Notes under the pieces: model-generated
Databases searched by the model: none
What the model was told of the DNA's origin: nothing
Seen by the model: only the letters and a program-made list of their open reading frames with translations
DNA from: Streptomyces antimicrobicus
Lineage (GTDB): Bacteria > Actinomycetota > Actinomycetes > Streptomycetales > Streptomycetaceae
Length of the DNA: 57,171 bases
Direction of reading: 5' to 3'
Assembly: GCF_020532625.1 (NCBI RefSeq)
Contig: NZ_JAJAUY010000025.1
Location: 1-57,171, forward strand
Position numbers and translations under genes: made by a program
Shown here: piece by piece, positions 44,479 to 52,651 of the stretch
Layout: every line of letters starts with the position of its first letter
Numbering within the stretch: position 1 is the stretch's first letter

Positions 44479-45381
44479 ATGCGTGGACGCAACGCCCTTG
44501 CCCTGGTCGCCGTACTCCTCGGGGTGACGGCGACGCCCGTCGCGTCCGCCGTCGCCGCCCCTGCCGCCGCCCCGGCTCGGGGCGTCGCCGTCCCTGCGCC
44601 CGCGCTCGCGCCCGACCCCGGGCAAGCCGCGGCAGCTCCTGGGCAGGCCGCCGTGGCCGTTCCCGTTCCGCCGCCGCTTCGGGACGTCGGGGTGGGGCCC
44701 GGGGGTGGGGCCCGGCCGGCGCCGGCGTTGCCGTCGCGGGCCAAGGCCAGGTGCGGCGGGGAGGCCAAGGACACGGCCTTTCCGATCGGGGCCCGGATTC
44801 GCGGGGGGCCGTCCGTCTACCGGGCCGGTGCCCCGTCGCAGTCGTGGTACCTCGACCTCACCAACACCACCGACGCCCCCTGCACCGCCATCCACCCCGT
44901 GGTCGTCTTCACCGACCAGGCCCGCATCCTGCGCCCCGCCCACCTGCGGATGGACTTCGAAGCCGGGGGCGGCGTCACCCACCCCGTCACCCTCGAACGC
45001 AGCGACCGGGACGAGATCATCGCCGTCTTCGACGGCGGCAGCGCCTTCCCCGGCTTCGCCGTCGGGCCCGGCGGGTCCGTCACCGTGAAGGTGCACCTGG
45101 CGTTCGCCCCGGACGCCCCGCACGGCGAGGTCGTCGCCGATGCCGCACTCGTCCAGCGCCGTGGCGACGACGGCGACTGGATCGGTGAGGCCGGCGGGTA
45201 CCGGTTCTCCGTCGAGGGGCCGGAGGAGCCCGTGGACGGGGCGGCCGGGTCCCTCGCCCGTACGGGTGGCTCCGCGGACATGGTCCGGGCCCGTGCGCAG
45301 GGGCTCGGGGCCGTCGCGGTGGCCGCGCTGGTCGCCGGAGCCTCGTTGGTGCTGGGAGCCCGCCGGCTCCACCGCCGTTAA
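44479..45381 (+). CDS. Secreted surface protein with LAxTG-type sorting signal
   Basis: A 300-residue exported protein. The signal peptide is MRGRNALALVAVLLGVTATP..., then a Pro/Ala-rich stretch to ~90. A beta-domain follows (SWYLDLTNTTDAPCTAIHP, VKVHLAFAPDAPHGEVVADAALV) with a possible disulfide. The C-terminus carries LARTGG, then a hydrophobic segment (GLGAVAVAALVAGASLVLGA) and a basic end RRLHRR, a cell-wall sorting signal. LAxTG is the class E sortase motif, and a class E sortase is encoded at 36770. AGCGAAGG precedes the ATG. Confidence 0.82.
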   Translation: MRGRNALALVAVLLGVTATPVASAVAAPAAAPARGVAVPAPALAPDPGQAAAAPGQAAVAVPVPPPLRDVGVGPGGGARPAPALPSRAKARCGGEAKDTAFPIGARIRGGPSVYRAGAPSQSWYLDLTNTTDAPCTAIHPVVVFTDQARILRPAHLRMDFEAGGGVTHPVTLERSDRDEIIAVFDGGSAFPGFAVGPGGSVTVKVHLAFAPDAPHGEVVADAALVQRRGDDGDWIGEAGGYRFSVEGPEEPVDGAAGSLARTGGSADMVRARAQGLGAVAVAALVAGASLVLGARRLHRR

Positions 45382-45622
45382 CTCCGCCTCCGCCTCCGCC
45401 TCCGCTTCGCCACCCTTCGGTGCCCCAAGGTGCCCCAAGGTGCCCGAAGTGCCCGTAGGCGCCCGCCGACTCCGCCCCGGGGTTCCCGCCTGCTCCACCG
45501 CCGTCAGCACCAGCGACAGCCGGAGCCCCGCCGCCCGCCGCCGCCCGGCCCGCCGCCGCCCGACCAGCCCGCCCGCCCCAGCCGGTTCCCGCCCCCCGCA
45601 TGATCACCCGTACAGTCCCCCC

Positions 45623-46384
45623 GTGGAAGAACCGACGCAGCACCGCCCCGGCCGGCCCGTTCGCTCGGGGATCCCGGAGCACGGGCGCATCCCCAAGTAC
45701 TACGCCGTCAAGGCCCGGCTCTCCCTCCTGCTCGAAGAGCTCGGGGAGGGCGGGCTGCTGCCCACCGAGCGGGATCTCGCCGAGCGGTACGAGGTCTCCC
45801 GGGAGACGCTTCGGCAGGCACTGCGCGAGCTGGTGCTCGAAGGGCGGCTGCGGCGGGCCGGGCGGGGGACGGTCGTGGCCGGGCCCAAGCTGGAGCAGCC
45901 GCTGTCGCTGGCCAGTTACACCGAAGGCGTGCGGCGGCAGGGGCGGCGCCCGGGCCGGCACCTGATCGGCCTGGAGCAGTTCCCCTGCCCCGCCGACCTC
46001 GCCCCCGGCATCGGTGCCGCGCCCGGTGAGCCGGTCTGGCACCTGGAGCGCGTGCTGCTCGCCGACGACGAGCGGGTGGGCCTGGAGAGCACGTACCTGC
46101 GGGTGGCCCGTGCCCCGCGCCTGGACAGCGACTTCCAGCCGGACTCCTCGTTCTACGGCTACCTCAAGGACCGCCTGGGCATCTCCTTCGGCGACGCCGA
46201 CGAGAAGCTGGAGACCGTCCTGGCCACCCCGCGCGAGGCCCTGCTCATCGGTACGCCGCCGGCCCTGCCGATGCTGCTCATCCACCGGTTCTCCCGGGAC
46301 CAGGACGGGCGGCCCCTGGAGCGGGTGCGTTCGCTCTACCGTGGCGACCGGTTCAGCTTCACGACCCGTCTGCGCCCCGAATAG
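45623..46384 (+). CDS. GntR-family regulator (HutC/UTRA type) of the phosphonate locus
   Basis: A 253-residue regulator. The GntR helix-turn-helix is LLPTERDLAERYEVSRETLRQ, followed by LVLEGRLRRAGRGTVVAG. The UTRA effector domain runs from about 100 to the end (VWHLERVLLADDERVGLESTYL, PMLLIHRFSRDQDGRPLERV). The GTG at 45623 has TACAGT (45611-45616) ending 6 nt upstream and no ribosome site, implying a leaderless mRNA. Its position ahead of the AEP genes and the operator-like motifs at 46499 and 52560 suggest it controls them. The ligand would be AEP or a derivative; this is inferred. Confidence 0.88.
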   Translation: MEEPTQHRPGRPVRSGIPEHGRIPKYYAVKARLSLLLEELGEGGLLPTERDLAERYEVSRETLRQALRELVLEGRLRRAGRGTVVAGPKLEQPLSLASYTEGVRRQGRRPGRHLIGLEQFPCPADLAPGIGAAPGEPVWHLERVLLADDERVGLESTYLRVARAPRLDSDFQPDSSFYGYLKDRLGISFGDADEKLETVLATPREALLIGTPPALPMLLIHRFSRDQDGRPLERVRSLYRGDRFSFTTRLRPE

Positions 46385-46498
46385 CGGGGGCAGGGGCAGG
46401 GGCGGGTGACGGCGACGCCCGCCGCGCGCCGCGCCGCCCCGGGCCGGGACCAGCCGGCCCGTACCCGGCCGAAAGGGACCAGTCGATGTCACGAGAAG

Positions 46499-46514
46499 AT
46501 AACGGGTCTAGTCC
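46499..46514 (+). promoter_or_regulatory. GntR-type operator-like motif before the FAD oxidoreductase
   Basis: ATAACGGGTCTAGTCC has a symmetric GGTCTAGTCC core typical of GntR-family sites. An almost identical motif stands at 52560-52575. It lies 77 bp before the GTG at 46591, and inside the longer frame from ATG 46486. Confidence 0.6.
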
Positions 46515-46590
46515 AAGTGTCGAGGGCTGTTCACCGCCGCGTCCCTGCGGGGATCCGTACGGGTCACACCCCGCCACCACCGTGAAGGGC

Positions 46591-47712
46591 GTGAGAGTCA
46601 TAGTCGTCGGAGGCGGCGTGGTCGGCACCATGCACGCCTGGCAAGCAGTGGAACGCGGCCACGAGGTCGTCCAGATCGAGCGCGAGGCCGAGGCGCGCGG
46701 CGCCTCGTTGCGCAATTTCGGCCAGATCTGGGTCAGCGGACGGGCCGGGGGCGAGGAGCTCGACACCGCCCTGCGGGCCCGCGCGTTGTGGGAGGGGATC
46801 GGCTCCCGGGTCCCGGGCCTCGGCTTCCGCGCCAACGGCTCGCTGACCCCGGTCCGCAGCGCCCACGAGTACGCCGTCGCCGAGGCGGCCGCCGCCCGCC
46901 CGGACGCCGCCTCCCGCGGCTACCGCCTGCTCACCCCGGCCGAGGCCCGCGCGCTCAACCCGGCGCTGCGCGGCGCGTTCGACGCCGCCCTGCACTGCGA
47001 GCGCGACGCCGCCGTCGAACCGCGCACCGCACAGCTCGCCCTGCGCGAGGCGCTCAGGGCCGGCGGCCGCTACACCTTCCTCCCCGGCCGCGAGGTCCGC
47101 GAGGTCGTCGGCGCCGGCGCCGTCCGCGACGACCACGGCGACGTCCACCGCGGCGACCAGGTGGTCCTCGCCACCGGCGCCTGGCTGTCGGGCCTGGTCC
47201 GCGAGCTCGTCCCCGACCTGCCCGTGCGCCGCGTACGGCTTCAGATGATGCAGACCGATCCGCTCGGCGAGCCGCTGACCACGTCGGTGGCCGACGCCGA
47301 CAGCTTCCGCTACTACCCCGCCTACCGCGGCCCCGCCCTCGACGCGCTCAACGCCGGGCAGGCCCAGGCGCCGGTCGCCGCCGAGCACGCGATGCAGCTG
47401 CTGATGGTGCAGCGCCTCGACGGCGGTCTGACCATCGGTGACACCCACGAGTACGAGCACCCCTTCGCCTTCGACACCCTCGAAGACCCGTACGACCACC
47501 TGGTCGGGGTCGTCGAGTCCCTGCTGGGCCGGCCGCTGCCGAAGGTCCGGCGGCGCTGGGCGGGCGTGTACGCGCAGTGCACCGACACCAGCCGCGTCGT
47601 CCACCGCCAGCAGGTGGGTGACGGCGTGTGGCTGGTGACCGGGCCCGGCGGCCGCGGCATGACCTGCGCGCCCGCCGTCGCCGAGACGACCGCCGACGAA
47701 CTGGGCTGGTGA
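46591..47712 (+). CDS. TIGR03364-type FAD-dependent oxidoreductase (phosphonate locus)
   Basis: A 373-residue D-amino-acid-oxidase-like flavoenzyme. It opens with VRVIVVGGGVVGTMHAW (dinucleotide-binding GxGxxG), then ERGHEVVQIERE. SLRNFGQIWVSGRAGG and VRLQMMQTDPLG are typical of the TIGR03364 branch, which occurs in AEP gene clusters. Such enzymes can oxidise AEP or N-methyl-AEP to phosphonoacetaldehyde. An ATG at 46486 with a good AAGGGA site extends the frame by 35 residues. I prefer GTG 46591, which starts exactly at the flavin-binding strand. The next gene overlaps its stop. Confidence 0.85.
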   Translation: MRVIVVGGGVVGTMHAWQAVERGHEVVQIEREAEARGASLRNFGQIWVSGRAGGEELDTALRARALWEGIGSRVPGLGFRANGSLTPVRSAHEYAVAEAAAARPDAASRGYRLLTPAEARALNPALRGAFDAALHCERDAAVEPRTAQLALREALRAGGRYTFLPGREVREVVGAGAVRDDHGDVHRGDQVVLATGAWLSGLVRELVPDLPVRRVRLQMMQTDPLGEPLTTSVADADSFRYYPAYRGPALDALNAGQAQAPVAAEHAMQLLMVQRLDGGLTIGDTHEYEHPFAFDTLEDPYDHLVGVVESLLGRPLPKVRRRWAGVYAQCTDTSRVVHRQQVGDGVWLVTGPGGRGMTCAPAVAETTADELGW

Positions 47713-48500
47713 ACCCCATGGCCTCCACGCACCGCACCGACCGCCCCGCCCCCCGCCACGACCACCCCGCCCCCCGCCACGACCACCCCGGCTCCCGCCA
47801 CGCCCACCCCGCCCCCCGCCACGCCCTCGTCGTCCTCGACATGGCGGGCACCACCGTCGCCGACGGCGGCCTCGTCGAGCGCGCCTTCGAGCGGGCCGCC
47901 GCCGCCCTCGGGGTCGAGCCCGGCTCGGCCGACCACGCGGCCAAGCTGCGCTACGTCCGCGACACCATGGGCGAGTCCAAGATCTCCGTCTTCCGGCACC
48001 TCTTCGGCAGCGAGGAGCTCGCCCACCGCGCCAACACCGCCTTCGAGCAGGCCTACGCCGAACTCGTCGACGGCGGCCTCGTCCAGGAGGTCCCCGGCGC
48101 CCGCGCGGCCATCGAGCAGCTGCGCGCCGACGGCCGCACCGTCGTCCTGACCACCGGCTTCGCCCGCGTCACCCAGGACGCCGTCCTCGACGCCCTCGGC
48201 TGGCAGGACCTGGTGGAGCTGACCCTGTGCCCGGCCGACGCCGGCGGCCGCGGCCGCCCGTACCCCGACATGGTGCTGGCCGCGTTCCTGCGCACCGGCG
48301 CGGTGGCCGACGTACGCCAGGTCGCCGTCGCCGGCGACACCGCGTACGACATGCTGTGCGGCACCCGCGCCGGGGCCGGGCTGGTCGCCGGTGTGCTCAC
48401 CGGCGCGCACGACCGCGCCGCGCTGGAAGCGGCCGGCGCCACCCAGGTGCTCGACTCGATCGCGGACCTGCCGGCGCTGCTCGCCCGGGAGGCGGCGTGA
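47709..48500 (+). CDS. Phosphonatase-like HAD hydrolase with His-rich repeat head
   Basis: A 263-residue HAD enzyme from GTG 47709, which overlaps the upstream stop. D44 in LVVLDMAGTTVADGG is the nucleophile, and K91 in RDTMGESKISVFRHLF sits where phosphonatase has its Schiff-base lysine (MGxxK). LTTGFARVTQDAVLDALGW and VAGDTAYDMLCG are the later HAD motifs. This fits hydrolysis of phosphonoacetaldehyde to acetaldehyde and phosphate. Residues ~15-38 are RHDHPAP repeats from three 21-bp tandem units (47751-47813). The ATPase gene follows with a 4-bp overlap (GTGA). Confidence 0.87.
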   Translation: MNPMASTHRTDRPAPRHDHPAPRHDHPGSRHAHPAPRHALVVLDMAGTTVADGGLVERAFERAAAALGVEPGSADHAAKLRYVRDTMGESKISVFRHLFGSEELAHRANTAFEQAYAELVDGGLVQEVPGARAAIEQLRADGRTVVLTTGFARVTQDAVLDALGWQDLVELTLCPADAGGRGRPYPDMVLAAFLRTGAVADVRQVAVAGDTAYDMLCGTRAGAGLVAGVLTGAHDRAALEAAGATQVLDSIADLPALLAREAA

Positions 48501-49670
48501 GCGGCATCCGCTTCGAGTCGGTCTCGGTCGCCTACGACGGCCACACGGTCTTGGACCGCCTGGACCTGACCGTCGAACCGGGCGAGGTCATGGCCCTGCT
48601 CGGCCCCGTCAGGTTCGGGGAAGACCACCGCGCTGCGCGCCGTGGCCGGCTTCGTCACGCCGGTCTGCGGCCGGATCCGGATCGGCGGCCGTGACGTCAC
48701 CCACCTGCCGCCGCACCGGCGTGGCATCGGCATGGTCGTCCAGCAGTACGCGCTGTTCCCGCACCTGCGGGTCGAGGACAACGTGGCCTTCGGCCTGCGC
48801 GCCCAGAAGGCACCCAGGGCCGAGATACCCGGCCGGGTCGCCGAGGCGCTGGAGATGACCGGCATGGGCGGATACGCCAAGCGCTACCCCCGCGAGCTCT
48901 CCGGCGGTCAGCAGCAGCGCGTCGCCATCGCCCGCGCCCTGGCCATCCGCCCCGGCGTCCTGCTGCTGGACGAGCCGCTGTCCGCGCTGGACGCCCAACT
49001 GCGCTCGGGCATGCTGGCGGAACTGGCCCGGCTGCACCGCGAACTGCCCGACGTCTCCCTCCTCTACGTCACCCACGACCAGGTCGAGGCGCTCACCCTG
49101 GCCGACCGGATCGCGGTCATGGACAAGGCCCGGCTCCAGGACTGCGGCACGCCGCAGGAGCTCTACCGCACCCCGCGCACCGCCTTCACGGCGTCCTTCG
49201 TCGGCAGCGCCAACCTGCTGCCGGTCACCGTCGACGGCTCCGGCGACGCCGTCTTCGAGGGCCGAGCGCTCGCCGTCGCCCCGGTCCCGGGCCGCGCCGT
49301 GGCCGCGGGCGCGCAGGCCACCTTGTGCGTGCGCCCGCACCTGCTCGCCCTCGGTGAGGGCGGGCCCAACACGCTGCGCGGCCGGCTCACCGAGGTCCAG
49401 TGGCGGGGCGCCACGCACCGGCTGCGCGTCGAGGTGTCCGGCCACCTGCTCACGGCGGACCTGCCCGAACTGCGCGAGCCTCCGGCCCTGGGCGAGGAGA
49501 TCGCCCTCCACTTCGCCCCCGGCGACGCCGTGCTGCTGGCCGCCGGAGTGGCCGGGACGGCGGGGTCGGGCGCGACAAGCGGGTCGTCAGGGACGGCCGA
49601 GTCGTCCGAGCCGGCGGACCCGGCCGCGCTCGCCGGGGCGTCCGAGGCAGCGGGGGTGTCCCGTGGCTGA
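48497..49670 (+). pseudogene. AEP ABC transporter ATP-binding protein, frameshifted at Walker A
   Basis: The GTG at 48497 opens a frame reading SGIRFESVSVAYDGHTVLDRL as far as VMALLGP. At 48604-48607 there is a CCCC where CCC would give GPSGSGKTT. Beyond it the conserved ATPase continues in the +1 frame from TTALRAVAGFV, through HRRGIGMVVQQYALFPHL, LSGGQQQRVAIARALA, LLLDEPLSALD and VTHDQVEAL, to the stop at 49670. About 390 residues would be encoded without the extra C. The C-terminal regulatory domain (TOBE type) ends in a Ser/Ala-rich tail. Either a sequencing error, an inactivating mutation, or slippage at C4 explains it. Confidence 0.85.
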
Positions 49671-50544
49671 CGCCGGGAGTGCGGCGGTGCCGCGCGCCGG
49701 GGCGGCCCTCCCGCGTCCCGGGTGGCGCGTGCCGCGCCCGGTCTGGGCCCTGCCGCCGGTGGCCGTGCTCGGGTTGATCCTCCTCCACCCGCTGGGCCTG
49801 GTCGTCCAGCAGTCCCTCTCCCCGGAGCGGGGCGGCGGCGCCTTCGGCGGGTACGCCGAGGTCCTCGGCTCGGCCGCCTTCCGCGACGCGCTCGGCACCA
49901 CCGTGTGGCTGGCCGCCGGGGCGACCGTCGGCTGCCTGGTCCTCGGCTTCTTCCTGGCCCTGGTCATCGCGTTCGTGCCGTTCCCCGGGGCGAAGGCCGT
50001 CGCCAAGTTCGTCGACGTCTTCCTCTCCTTCCCCTCCTTCCTCGTCACCCTCGCCCTGCTGTTCGTCTACGGCACCGTGGGCATGGCCAACGGCCTGTGG
50101 ACCGGGGTCACGGGGGCCGCCGAAGGGCCGTTCCACTTCCTGGCCACCCCCTGGGGCGTGCTGCTGGCGGAGATCACGTACTTCACGCCGTTCGTGATGC
50201 GCCCGCTGCTGGCCGCCTTCTCCCAGATGGAGACCGCGCAGCTGGAGGCGGCCTCCTCGCTGGGCGCCGGTCCCGGCCGGATCGTCCGGCAGGTGATCCT
50301 CCCCGAGGCCCGGCCCGCGCTCGCGGCGGGCGGCAGCCTGGTGCTGGTGATGTGCCTGAACGAGTTCGGCATCGTGCTGTTCACCGGCGCCAAAGGGGTC
50401 ACCACCTTGCCGACGCTGATCTACGGCAAGGCCATCCTCGAAGCCGACTACCCGGCCGCGTGCGTGGTCGCCGTCGTCAACATCGCGATCTCCGTGGGCC
50501 TGTTCGGCCTCTACCGGGTGGTGAGCAAGCGTGCTGGTGCCTAG
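49663..50544 (+). CDS. AEP-type ABC transporter permease (first subunit)
   Basis: A 293-residue permease with six membrane segments. The GTG at 49663 overlaps the end of the ATPase gene by 8 bp. The cytoplasmic EAA loop is EAASSLGAGPGRIVRQVILPEARPAL, the coupling site for the ATPase. FHFLATPWGVLLAEITYFTPFVMRPLL belongs to the central membrane core. The similarity is to the spermidine/iron/AEP family of permeases. The second permease follows with a 14-bp overlap, so the operon is tightly coupled. Confidence 0.88.
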   Translation: MADAGSAAVPRAGAALPRPGWRVPRPVWALPPVAVLGLILLHPLGLVVQQSLSPERGGGAFGGYAEVLGSAAFRDALGTTVWLAAGATVGCLVLGFFLALVIAFVPFPGAKAVAKFVDVFLSFPSFLVTLALLFVYGTVGMANGLWTGVTGAAEGPFHFLATPWGVLLAEITYFTPFVMRPLLAAFSQMETAQLEAASSLGAGPGRIVRQVILPEARPALAAGGSLVLVMCLNEFGIVLFTGAKGVTTLPTLIYGKAILEADYPAACVVAVVNIAISVGLFGLYRVVSKRAGA

Positions 50545-51328
50545 TCGAGCCGGCCGATGGGTCCTCTGGACCGTCTTCGCCCTGCTCTTCCTCCCCCTGT
50601 TCGCCCTGCCGCTGCTCGTGGTGGTCGCCGCCTCCTTCGCCGGCCACTGGTCGGGGGCCTTCCCCTCCGACCCGACCACCGCCCACTACGCCGCGGCCGT
50701 GCACGGCGAGTCCCTCCAGGCACTGGTGACCAGCCTGGTCACCGCCGTCGTCGCCAGCCTCCTCGCCCTGGCGCTCGGCACCTGGACGGCGATCGCCGCG
50801 GCCGGCCTCGGCAAGCGCGCCAAGCGGTCGCTGGACGCTCTGCTCATGCTGCCCGTGGCCGTCCCGTCCGTGGTCGTCGGCCTCGCGGTGCTCGTCGCCT
50901 TCAGCCGCCCGCCGCTGCTGCTCAACGGCACCAGCAGCATCGTGATCCTCGCCCACACGCTGCTCGTGACGGCCTTCGCCCACCAGTCGGTGGCGGCGGC
51001 GCTCGCCCGGCTCGACCCCGCTTACGAGCAGGCGGCGGCCTCGCTGGGCGCCCGCCCCTCGTACGTGCTGTGGCGGGTCAAACTGCCGCTGCTGCTGCCG
51101 TCCCTGACGGCTGCCGCCGGCCTCTGCTTCGCCCTGTCGATGGGCGAGTTGAGCGCCACCATGATGCTCTACCCGCCGGACTGGGTCCCGCTGCCCGTCC
51201 GGATCTTCACTGCCACCGACCGCGGCTCGCTCTTCAGCGGCTCGGCCCTGGCCGTCGTCCTCATGGCCGCGACCCTGCTCGTCCTGCTGGCCGTCTCCCG
51301 CCTCCGCACCAGGGGCTCGTACCGCTGA
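50531..51328 (+). CDS. AEP-type ABC transporter permease (second subunit)
   Basis: A 265-residue permease with six membrane segments (first: VLWTVFALLFLPLFALPLLVVV). The EAA loop is EQAAASLGARPSYVLWRVKLPLLLPSL. GELSATMMLYPPDWVPLPVRIF near the C-terminus is typical of AEP and iron ABC permeases. The GTG at 50531 lies inside the end of the first permease gene. With 49663, 48497 and 51419 it makes up a four-part importer. Confidence 0.88.
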   Translation: MLVPSRAGRWVLWTVFALLFLPLFALPLLVVVAASFAGHWSGAFPSDPTTAHYAAAVHGESLQALVTSLVTAVVASLLALALGTWTAIAAAGLGKRAKRSLDALLMLPVAVPSVVVGLAVLVAFSRPPLLLNGTSSIVILAHTLLVTAFAHQSVAAALARLDPAYEQAAASLGARPSYVLWRVKLPLLLPSLTAAAGLCFALSMGELSATMMLYPPDWVPLPVRIFTATDRGSLFSGSALAVVLMAATLLVLLAVSRLRTRGSYR

Positions 51329-51418
51329 CGGCTGACGGCACCCCGCACCCCGCACCCCCGCACCGCAACTCGTCACCGCCCCCTCCCCGTAGTCCCCGTC
51401 CCGAGGAGCACCCGCGTC

Positions 51419-52513
51419 ATGCCCCGTCCCCTGCGCCCCATCGCCCCAGCCACCGCCACCGCCACCGCCGTCGCCGGAAGCCTCGTCCTCGCCGCCACCC
51501 TCACCGCCTGCGGCGGCGGTTCGTCCGCCGCCGGCTCCTCCTCCGAGGGGGAGAAGGTCGTCACCGTCTACAGCGCCGACGGCCTCAAGAGCGACAAGGG
51601 CGACGGCTGGTACGACAAGGTCTTCGCCGAGTTCACCAAGAAGACCGGCATCAAGGTGAAGTACGTCGAAGGCGGCTCCGGCGAGATGGTCCAGCGCGCC
51701 GTCCGCGAGCGGACCAACACCCAGGCCGACGTCCTCGTCACCCTGCCGCCGTTCATCCAGCAGGCCGACGGCAAGGGCCTGCTGCAGACCTACCGGCCGC
51801 AGGGCTCCGACAAGGTCAACGGCGCCGACAGGTCCGCCGACGGCAGGTGGACCTCCGTCGTCAACAACTACTTCGGCTTCGTCTACAACAAGAAGGAGCT
51901 GACCGAGGCGCCCCGGACCTGGGAGCAGCTGCTGGACGCCAAGTACAAGGGCAAGCTGCAGTACTCCACCCCCGGCGTCGCCGGCGACGGCACCGCCGTG
52001 CTCATCAAGTCCATGCACGACTTCGGCGGCCGGGAACCGGCGCTGGAGTACCTCAAGAAGCTCCAGGCCAACAACGTCGGCCCGTCGTCCTCGACGAGCA
52101 AGCTGGCGCCCAAGGTGGACAAGGGCGAGCTGCTCGTCGCCAACGGCGACGTGCAGATGAACTTCGCGCAGTCCACCTCCATGCCGAACCTGGGCATCTG
52201 GTTCCCCGCCAAGGAGGGCGGCCGGCCGACCACCTTCGCACTGCCCTACGCGGCGGGCCTGGTGGACAAGGCCCCGCACCCCGAGAACGGCAAGAAGCTG
52301 CTGGACTTCCTGCTCAGCGAGGAGGCCCAGAAGCTGGTCAGCGAGGTCGGCCGCGGCTTCCCGTCCCGTACGGACGTCAGGCCCACCGACGCCAACGCGG
52401 TCGAGCTCACCCGGATCATGGCCGGTGTCGAGATCTTCGAGCCGGACTGGGCCGACGTCGACAAGAACCTGTCGTCGTACGTGGCCGCGTGGAAGTCCGC
52501 GACCGGCAGCTGA
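51419..52513 (+). CDS. 2-aminoethylphosphonate ABC transporter substrate-binding lipoprotein
   Basis: A 364-residue extracytoplasmic solute-binding lipoprotein. The lipobox is LTACGGG (Cys31). The domain KVVTVYSADGLKSDKGDGWYD, VKYVEGGSGEMVQRAVRER and ADVLVTLPPFIQQA resemble the AEP and Fe3+ binding-protein group. PYAAGLVDKAPHPENGKKLLDFLLSEEAQKL is the C-terminal lobe. AGGAGCA precedes the ATG after a 90-bp gap with CCGCACC repeats. It delivers the phosphonate to the two permeases encoded upstream. Confidence 0.87.
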   Translation: MPRPLRPIAPATATATAVAGSLVLAATLTACGGGSSAAGSSSEGEKVVTVYSADGLKSDKGDGWYDKVFAEFTKKTGIKVKYVEGGSGEMVQRAVRERTNTQADVLVTLPPFIQQADGKGLLQTYRPQGSDKVNGADRSADGRWTSVVNNYFGFVYNKKELTEAPRTWEQLLDAKYKGKLQYSTPGVAGDGTAVLIKSMHDFGGREPALEYLKKLQANNVGPSSSTSKLAPKVDKGELLVANGDVQMNFAQSTSMPNLGIWFPAKEGGRPTTFALPYAAGLVDKAPHPENGKKLLDFLLSEEAQKLVSEVGRGFPSRTDVRPTDANAVELTRIMAGVEIFEPDWADVDKNLSSYVAAWKSATGS

Positions 52514-52559
52514 GCCGTAACCCGGCGGCCACGTGCGGCCGCCACCGTACGACGCGTGC

Positions 52560-52575
52560 ATAACGGGTCTGGACC
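52560..52575 (+). promoter_or_regulatory. GntR-type operator-like motif before the secreted phosphatase
   Basis: ATAACGGGTCTGGACC matches the motif at 46499-46514 in 14 of 16 positions. It lies 77 bp before the start of the alkaline-phosphatase-family gene, the same distance as the other site from GTG 46591. Confidence 0.62.
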
Positions 52576-52651
52576 GAAGCGCCCGCACCGCCCGGTCCGG
52601 CCCGTCCGCGACATCCTCGGCACCCCCGACCACTTGCTCCTGGAGGAGTAC

